Position numbers and translations under genes: made by a program
In this document: in pieces, positions 6,557 to 10,918 of the stretch
Position numbering within the stretch: position 1 is the stretch's first letter
Layout: the number at the start of each line of letters is the position of its first letter
Source: Anaerolineales bacterium UBA1429
GTDB lineage: Bacteria; Chloroflexota; Anaerolineae; UBA1429
Assembly (NCBI GenBank): GCA_002329325.1
Contig: DCTX01000047.1
Span: 17,014 to 27,931, forward strand
Reading direction: 5' to 3'
DNA: 10,918 nucleotides
Notes under the pieces: model-generated
Database searches by the model: none
Seen by the model: only the letters and a program-made list of their open reading frames with translations
Told to the model about the DNA's origin: nothing

Positions 6557-6585
6557 AGCTTAGGTGAGAATTGGCGGGATGTCAA
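6557..6585 (-). promoter_or_regulatory. Candidate sigma-70 promoter of the ABC exporter operon
   Basis: On the minus strand a perfect TTGACA (6585-6580) is followed after 17 bases by TAAGCT (6562-6557), which matches the -10 consensus at three of six positions. Transcription would start near 6550, leaving a leader of roughly 180 bases before the ATPase start. The same TTGACATC occurs again 33 bases further upstream. Confidence 0.5.
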
Positions 6586-6738
6586 TGGGTTTTCCGCTCC
6601 ATGGCGCGGCGATGTCAAGGTCGACCCTATGATACGGTGCCATTGGCAGATCACGGACGCCAAGGGCGAAGACGTGCTGCTCCCGCGCCCTCGCGGGGCC
6701 CTGGATCGCGGGCCGCGCCGGACGGCCGCCCATCCCGT

Positions 6739-6767
6739 TTGACGCGCCCACCCGCGGCCTCTACAAT
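6739..6767 (+). promoter_or_regulatory. Strong sigma-70 promoter of recD2
   Basis: TTGACG (6739-6744) and TACAAT (6762-6767) are separated by exactly 17 bases, each matching consensus at five of six positions. The predicted start of transcription, near 6774, is about 26 bases before the recD2 ATG. This is the best promoter match in the window. Confidence 0.75.
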
Positions 6768-6799
6768 GGGCCCGTGAACCACCCGGGAGCAACGCGGCC

Positions 6800-9109
6800 A
6801 TGACACCCCCGAACGGCGACCCCCCTGCCCGTCAGCGATCCTTCTCCTTTGGCACCGAGGGCGAGCCCATAGAGGGGCTCTTTTCGGTGGCGCGCGTCAC
6901 CTTTCACAACCCCGATAACGACTATGCCGTGGTGCAACTGGTCCCCGCCGAGGAGGAGGGGGACGCCCAGCCCCTGACGGCCGTGGGCACGCTGCACGCC
7001 CCAGAGGTGGGCGCCTGCTACCGCATCCAGGGCGTCTGGCGAGAGGATCCGCGCTTCGGCCCCCAGGTGCGTCTGACGGCGGCCATCCCCCAGGTGCCCA
7101 CCACCCTGGCGGCCATCGAGCGCTACCTTGCGGGCGCCAGCATCAAGGGCCTGGGGCCCCACTATGCCCGCCTGGTGGTCGCGCACTTTGGCGAGGGCAT
7201 CCTCCAGGTGCTGGATGAGGGGGGCGCGCGGCTGCGCGAGGTGCCCGGCATCGGGCCCGTGCGGGCGCAGCAGATCCGAGAGAGCTGGGCCGAGCACCAG
7301 GGCATCCACGAGCTGATGGCCAACCTGCAGGGCATGGCCGGCCTCACCCCCAGCCAGGCCCAGCGCATCTATCGCGAGTTGGGGCGCGACGCCTGGCAGG
7401 CCATCACCACCGATCCTTACCTCCTGGCCGAGCAGGTGCGCGGCTTTGGCTTCAAGACCTGCGATCGCATCGGGCGCTCCCTGGGGCTGGATGCCCTCGC
7501 GCCCCAGCGCCTGCAGGCCGGGCTGCTCCACGCCCTCACCCAGGCGCTGAACGACGGCCACCTGTGGACCGCCCCCGACGAGCTGCTGGGCCAGGCCGCC
7601 GAGTTGCTGGAAGCCCCCCAGGAGCTGCTGGCCGGCCCGCTCGACGCCCTCATCGCCCAGGGGCGCGCGCTGCGCGTACCCCTGGGGCTGGAGGCGGATG
7701 CGCCTCAAGGCATCTCCCTGCGGGCCGTGGCCCAGGCCGAGGAGCGCATCGCCCGGCGGCTTGCCGCCTGGCTGGACGCGCCGCCCGCCGAGGCGCTGCA
7801 GCTCGCGCCCCACGTCGCCGAGAAGCAGGTCGCTGCCGCCAGCCCCAGCGCCCTGACCGCCGACCAGCGCCGCGCCATCGTACGGTTGCTGTGTGGCCAG
7901 CGCTTGGTGGTGCTCACCGGCGGCCCCGGCACCGGCAAGACGACCACCATGCGCACCCTGATCCGCTGCCTGGAGGCGCAGGAGATCTCTTACGCCCTGT
8001 GCGCCACCACGGGCCGGGCCAGCAAGCAGCTCGCCGATACCGCCGAGCGCCCGGCGGCCACGGTTCACCGGCACCTGGGGATCGGCTTTGGCGCCGAGGC
8101 GCAGAGCCCGGAGCCGGTGCGCGAGACGGTGCTGATCATAGACGAGGCCTCGATGATCGATCTCTGGCTGATGGATCAGATCGTCGAGCGGCTGGCGCCC
8201 AACACCCACCTGTTCCTGGTAGGCGACGTGGATCAGCTCCCTCCTGTGGGCCCGGGTGCGCCCTTGCAGGACCTGATCGCCCTGGCGGAGGCCAGGAGCG
8301 CCCCCGGCCTGGAGGTGGTGCGCCTGGATACCATCTTTCGCCAGGAAGCCCGCGACCGCAGCCTGATCGTGGTCAACTGCCACCGGGTACGGGAGGGCCA
8401 GCGCCCCCTGGCAGGGGCGCCCGAGGGCTCTGACTATTACGAGATGCTGCGCGCCACGCCCCAAGAGGCTCGCGATCTGATCGTAGAGCTGGCCGCCGAG
8501 CGGCTGCCCCGCTACCTGGGCGTGCCCCCCGCCGAGGTGCAGGTGCTCTCGCCCATGCATGGCGGCCACGCCGGGGTGCAGGCCCTCAACGCCGCTCTGC
8601 AGGCGCGGCTGAACCCCCCCGCCCCCGGCAAGCAGGAGCTCTCCCTGGGGCGGGCGGCCGATGGCCCCCGGCTCACCCTGCGGGTGGGCGACAAGGTGCG
8701 CCAGACCCGCAACGACTATCGCAAGGGCGTGTTCAACGGCGACCTGGGTTTCGTCACGGCCATCCACCGGGAAGATCAGACGGTCCACGTGCGCTTTGAC
8801 GATCAGGTGTTGCCCTACACCCTGGCCGAGCTGGACGATCTGGTGCATGCCTGGGCCATGACAGTGCACTCGGCCCAGGGCTCCCAGTGGCCTGCCGTCG
8901 TCATCGCCCTCCTCACCAGTCATTATGTCATGCTAGAGCGCAACATCCTCTACACGGCCCTGTCGCGGGCGCGTCGGCTGGCGGTGCTGGTCACCCAGGA
9001 GCGGGCGGTGCGCACGGCCATCCAGCGCAGCCGCTCCACCGCGCGCCGCACCAGCCTGGCCGCGCGCATGGCGGCGCAGTATCCCCGCCCCCACCCACCT
9101 GGCGGGTGA
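6800..9109 (+). CDS. recD2: RecD2-family ATP-dependent DNA helicase
   Basis: The 769-residue protein has the size and layout of RecD2, the 5'-3' SF1B helicase of bacteria lacking RecBC. An N-terminal OB-like segment (IEGLFSVARVTFHNPDNDYAVV, 24-45, in two parts) is followed by helix-hairpin-helix repeats (IKGLGPHYARLV, 115-126; VPGIGPVRAQQI, 148-159). The helicase motifs are intact: Walker A GGPGTGKTT (374-382), Walker B IIDEASMID (446-454), motif III GDVDQLPPVGPG (475-486), motif IV RLDTIFRQ (508-515), motif V TVHSAQGSQWPAVV (688-701) and motif VI YTALSRARRLAVL (718-730). Motif V reads HSAQGS where many relatives have HKSQGS. It would unwind DNA in repair or stalled-fork processing in the cytoplasm. 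The ATG at 6800 has a GGGAG 10 bases upstream and a strong promoter. It is transcribed divergently from the exporter operon. The MFS gene follows with its own promoter. Confidence 0.96.
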   Translation: MTPPNGDPPARQRSFSFGTEGEPIEGLFSVARVTFHNPDNDYAVVQLVPAEEEGDAQPLTAVGTLHAPEVGACYRIQGVWREDPRFGPQVRLTAAIPQVPTTLAAIERYLAGASIKGLGPHYARLVVAHFGEGILQVLDEGGARLREVPGIGPVRAQQIRESWAEHQGIHELMANLQGMAGLTPSQAQRIYRELGRDAWQAITTDPYLLAEQVRGFGFKTCDRIGRSLGLDALAPQRLQAGLLHALTQALNDGHLWTAPDELLGQAAELLEAPQELLAGPLDALIAQGRALRVPLGLEADAPQGISLRAVAQAEERIARRLAAWLDAPPAEALQLAPHVAEKQVAAASPSALTADQRRAIVRLLCGQRLVVLTGGPGTGKTTTMRTLIRCLEAQEISYALCATTGRASKQLADTAERPAATVHRHLGIGFGAEAQSPEPVRETVLIIDEASMIDLWLMDQIVERLAPNTHLFLVGDVDQLPPVGPGAPLQDLIALAEARSAPGLEVVRLDTIFRQEARDRSLIVVNCHRVREGQRPLAGAPEGSDYYEMLRATPQEARDLIVELAAERLPRYLGVPPAEVQVLSPMHGGHAGVQALNAALQARLNPPAPGKQELSLGRAADGPRLTLRVGDKVRQTRNDYRKGVFNGDLGFVTAIHREDQTVHVRFDDQVLPYTLAELDDLVHAWAMTVHSAQGSQWPAVVIALLTSHYVMLERNILYTALSRARRLAVLVTQERAVRTAIQRSRSTARRTSLAARMAAQYPRPHPPGG

Positions 9110-9134
9110 CGGCCGGGCGGCGTCTGAGGATACG

Positions 9135-9203
9135 CCTTGACTGCGGCGTTTTGGCGAACCGCGGCAGTGTCGCTAGAATCGTCGGGAACACCCACAGTCA
9201 AGG
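9135..9203. repeat. Perfect 9-bp inverted repeat bracketing the MFS promoter; candidate operator pair
   Basis: CCTTGACTG (9135-9143) and CAGTCAAGG (9195-9203) are exact reverse complements with centres 60 bases apart. The left arm lies upstream of the proposed -35, and the right arm lies downstream of the expected transcription start, overlapping the AAGGAG ribosome-binding site. Because the left arm would not be transcribed from that promoter, action at DNA level (two regulator half-sites, possibly looping) is more likely than an RNA hairpin. Confidence 0.45.
9151..9179 (+). promoter_or_regulatory. Promoter of the MFS transporter gene
   Basis: TTGGCG (9151-9156) and TAGAAT (9174-9179) are spaced by 17 bases. 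The -10 matches consensus at five of six positions and the -35 at four of six. It lies about 30 bases before the MFS start codon, in the 100-base gap after recD2, so the transporter need not depend on recD2 transcription. Confidence 0.6.
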
Positions 9204-9209
9204 AGCCCC

Positions 9210-10394
9210 ATGAGTCAACCTTCGCTTGCCGAGCCGCGCACCAGCAGCCGCCGCGTGATGATCATCCTCACCAGCGTAGCCGTGCTGATGTACTGGATCT
9301 CCCTGTACCTCTACGCCCCAACGCTGCCCACCTACGTCGAAGCCAAGGTGGATAACCTGGCCACGGTGGGCCTGATCCTCTCGATGTACGGCCTCTGGCA
9401 GGCGATCATCCGGCTGCCCCTGGGCATCGCCGCCGACTGGGTGGGCCGACGCAAACCTTTCATCCTGGTGGGGTTGGCGCTGGGCGGCCTGGGCGCCTGG
9501 ATGCTGGGCACCGCCGAGAGCGGCAGCGCCCTGCTGATAGGCCGGGCCATCACCGGCCTGGCGGCGGGCACCTGGGTGCCCCTGGTGGTGCTCTTTAGCA
9601 GCTTCTTCCCGCCCAAGGACGCCGTGCGCGCCAGCGCCCTGCTCACCTTCATCGGCGGCGTGGGCCGCATCCTGGCGACGGGCGTCACCGGCACGCTGAA
9701 CAACTGGCAGGGCTATGGCTTTGCCTTCTCACTGGCCGCGGGGGCGGCGGTGCTGGCGGTGCTGACCATGCTGCCCGCCCGCGAGCGCGCCCAGGCGCCC
9801 AAGGCGCCCTCCCTGGGCAATGTGGCTCGCCTGGTATCGCGACGCGACGTCCTGCTGCCCTCGCTGCTCAGCATGCTGCAGCAATACGCCAACTGGGCCG
9901 CGACCTTCTCCTTCATCCCGCTGCTGGCGCGCCAACTCGGGGCGACGGACGTATCCCTGAGCCTGCTGCTCAGCATGAACATCGCCGTGGTGACCCTGGG
10001 CAACCTGCTGGCGACGGCGGTGGTGCGCTACATGGGCACCCGCCGGATGGTCTACGCCAGCGCGCTGCTGACGGCCCTGGGGGTTGGGGGCGCCGCCCTG
10101 GCCCATAGCCTGCCGATGATCTTTGTGGTGCAGGTGGCCATCGGCCTCTCCCTGGGCATCGGCTATCCGGTGCTCATGGGCCTCTCGATCCGCGACGTGG
10201 AGGACGGCCAGCGCACCACGGCCATGGGCTTTCACCAGGCGGTGTACGCCATCGGCATGTTCGCCGGCCCGGCCCTGAGCGGCGTCCTGGCCGATGCCTG
10301 GGGCATCCGGCCCATGCTGCTGGTGACGGCGGGGGTGGGCCTGGCCGTGAGCTGGGCCGTGACGGGCCGACTGAGCGCCGCCCGCGAAGGCTAG
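9210..10394 (+). CDS. Major facilitator superfamily transporter
   Basis: The 394-residue protein is a typical 12-helix MFS permease in the cytoplasmic membrane. The motif A loop GIAADWVGRRKPF (72-84) lies between helices 2 and 3, a conserved ALLIGRAITGLAAG stretch (107-120) matches helix 4, and a basic loop around 190-213 separates the two six-helix halves. GYPVLMGLSIRDVEDGQRTT in the second half is typical of sugar/drug-efflux-like MFS members. It would move a small solute by ion coupling; the substrate cannot be inferred. AAGGAG lies 4 bases before the ATG. Its promoter is bracketed by an unusual inverted repeat, suggesting dedicated regulation, but no adjacent regulator gene is present on the plus strand. 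Confidence 0.92.
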   Translation: MSQPSLAEPRTSSRRVMIILTSVAVLMYWISLYLYAPTLPTYVEAKVDNLATVGLILSMYGLWQAIIRLPLGIAADWVGRRKPFILVGLALGGLGAWMLGTAESGSALLIGRAITGLAAGTWVPLVVLFSSFFPPKDAVRASALLTFIGGVGRILATGVTGTLNNWQGYGFAFSLAAGAAVLAVLTMLPARERAQAPKAPSLGNVARLVSRRDVLLPSLLSMLQQYANWAATFSFIPLLARQLGATDVSLSLLLSMNIAVVTLGNLLATAVVRYMGTRRMVYASALLTALGVGGAALAHSLPMIFVVQVAIGLSLGIGYPVLMGLSIRDVEDGQRTTAMGFHQAVYAIGMFAGPALSGVLADAWGIRPMLLVTAGVGLAVSWAVTGRLSAAREG

Positions 10395-10453
10395 CCGCAG
10401 CAGGCGATACCCGCGCAGAGAGCGCAAAGCGCGCCAAGGCGCCAGAGGGCCGG

Positions 10454-10465
10454 GGTATTGTTACC
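10454..10465. promoter_or_regulatory. Small palindrome GGTA-TTGT-TACC upstream of the small Cys-rich gene
   Basis: GGTA (10454-10457) and TACC (10462-10465) are exact reverse complements around TTGT, about 60 bases before the small gene. TATTGT inside it resembles a -10 hexamer, but no -35 is seen at a suitable distance. A regulator site is possible; the arms are short enough for chance. Confidence 0.2.
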
Positions 10466-10515
10466 GAGGGCGCCCACTGGGCGAGCGAAACGCGCATGCG
10501 GTCACGATCGGGTTT

Positions 10516-10521
10516 GGAGGA
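10516..10521 (+). promoter_or_regulatory. Ribosome-binding site deciding the start of the small Cys-rich gene
   Basis: GGAGGA ends 5 bases before the ATG at 10527. The reading frame is open further upstream, from 10458, but that part has no ribosome-binding site and no family similarity, so 10527 is the start. Confidence 0.8.
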
Positions 10522-10526
10522 AACGG

Positions 10527-10859
10527 ATGAAGCACAAGTGCAGGATCACGGTACTGCGCAGAGAGTTCTTTCCGGACTTGGCCGCCGAGTACCTGGCAGA
10601 TCCGGACGTCGGGCCGTGCAGCCTCTTCCACGATGGGCAGGAGTTCATCGTAGACCAGCGGGGCTTTGACCGGATGCTGCACGGGCAGTTCTGCTCCGAG
10701 GCCTGGGATTGCATCAGCCGCTATGTGTATGCGGCGCTCCAGGGCGGCTCGATCATGCGGGGCTGGACGAACGACGAGAAGATGATGATCACCTGCTGCA
10801 ACGACGGCACCCGGCCGGTGATCTTCAAGCTGGAGCGGATCGACGAAGAAGAGGATTAG
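10527..10859 (+). CDS. TIGR04076-like small Cys-rich protein of unknown function
   Basis: The 110-residue soluble protein resembles the uncharacterised TIGR04076 family, whose members are about 95 residues long. Shared features are the N-terminal CRITVLRREF strand (5-14), VGPCSLFHDGQEFIVD (28-43), FCSEAWDCISRYVYA (55-69) and the C-terminal CCNDGTRPVIFKLERI (90-105). Six cysteines (5, 31, 56, 62, 90, 91) suggest metal or cluster binding, or redox use, but no role is established. There is no signal peptide or membrane segment, and the tail is acidic. The start is set by a GGAGGA. It follows the MFS gene after 132 bases, probably as a separate unit. The family name comes from remembered motif similarity, not a search. 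Confidence 0.75.
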   Translation: MKHKCRITVLRREFFPDLAAEYLADPDVGPCSLFHDGQEFIVDQRGFDRMLHGQFCSEAWDCISRYVYAALQGGSIMRGWTNDEKMMITCCNDGTRPVIFKLERIDEEED

Positions 10860-10865
10860 GGGCGC

Positions 10866-10880
10866 TGGCGCGGCGCGCCA
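10866..10880 (+). terminator. GC-rich hairpin after the small Cys-rich gene
   Basis: TGGCGCG and CGCGCCA are exact reverse complements around a single central base, 7 bases after the stop codon. It could fold into a short hairpin, but no U-tract follows, so it is at best a weak or factor-assisted terminator. Confidence 0.3.
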
Positions 10881-10918
10881 CGGATCGCCGTCGAGGGGCG
10901 CAGAACCGCCCGTTGCGC

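Larger units (their letters stand above)
6373..6799. other. Divergent intergenic region between exporter operon and recD2
   Basis: No convincing gene is seen in these 427 bases; short open frames here have no recognisable protein signal. The region holds a plus-strand promoter for recD2 near its right end, a minus-strand promoter candidate for the ABC operon near the middle, the direct repeat GATGTCAA at 6578-6585 and 6611-6618, and a leader with AGGCAGGG at 6411-6418 and 6456-6463 flanking CTGCCT at 6427-6432. A CCCGCG/CGCGGG hairpin at 6682-6697 has no U-tract. Confidence 0.7.

Noticed and set aside
6357..6742. Short plus-strand open frames in the divergent intergenic region
   Set aside because: No ribosome-binding sites at suitable spacing, no family similarity, and they cross the promoter and repeat elements.
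6761..8923. A 720-codon open frame on the minus strand antisense to recD2
   Set aside because: Also in codon register with recD2 and open for the same codon-use reason. It ends where recD2 uses CTA. The composition is low-complexity Gly/Ala/Gln-rich with no domain signal.
9138..9179. TTGACT at 9138-9143 as the -35 box of the MFS promoter
   Set aside because: It lies about 30 bases from TAGAAT, too far for a sigma-70 promoter, whereas TTGGCG at 9151 is exactly 17 bases away. TTGACT is better explained as part of the inverted repeat arm.
10428..10442. GCGC-rich inverted repeats after the MFS gene as a terminator
   Set aside because: Stems of about 4 bp without a U-tract; similar GC-rich repeats occur by chance throughout the window.

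Overview
The window is GC-rich bacterial DNA with eight protein genes arranged around one divergent intergenic region. No RNA genes, insertion sequences, CRISPR arrays or integration scars were seen. The mix points to Chloroflexota or a related GC-rich thermophile-like lineage: a GH57-type glucan-branching enzyme, a GntR/LacI hybrid regulator, RecD2 without RecBC, a DrrAB-like exporter and a radical SAM/SPASM-type start. That assignment is inference from gene content only.

Left of about 6372 everything reads on the minus strand. In transcription order these are: an ABC-2 exporter pair (ATPase 5440-6366, permease 4686-5438, one base between stop and start); a GH57/DUF1957 1,4-alpha-glucan branching enzyme (2783-4558) with its own promoter candidate; a GntR-LacI hybrid regulator (1671-2741) 41 bases downstream of it; a secreted subtilisin-fold (S8) protein (131-1552); and the first 22 codons of a gene running off the left edge (1-67), whose N-terminus resembles radical SAM sulfatase-maturase-type enzymes. 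The GH57 enzyme and the hybrid regulator probably form a sugar/glycogen-responsive unit.

Right of about 6800 everything reads on the plus strand: RecD2 helicase (6800-9109) behind a near-consensus sigma-70 promoter, an MFS transporter (9210-10394), and a small Cys-rich TIGR04076-like protein (10527-10859). The 427-base region between the two halves holds promoters for both directions, a direct repeat, and a leader with two mutually exclusive pairings.

The observation most worth follow-up is that the S8 protein has lost its catalytic Ser (Ala in the GTS position) and its oxyanion Asn (Asp instead) while keeping Asp and His. It is therefore probably a pseudoprotease, and it lies directly upstream of the radical SAM-like gene. 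A second is a perfect 9-base inverted repeat that brackets the MFS promoter, with its right arm over the ribosome-binding site. I do not see a clear, complete novel system in the window; the S8 pseudoprotease/radical SAM pair is the best candidate, and most of its partner lies outside.
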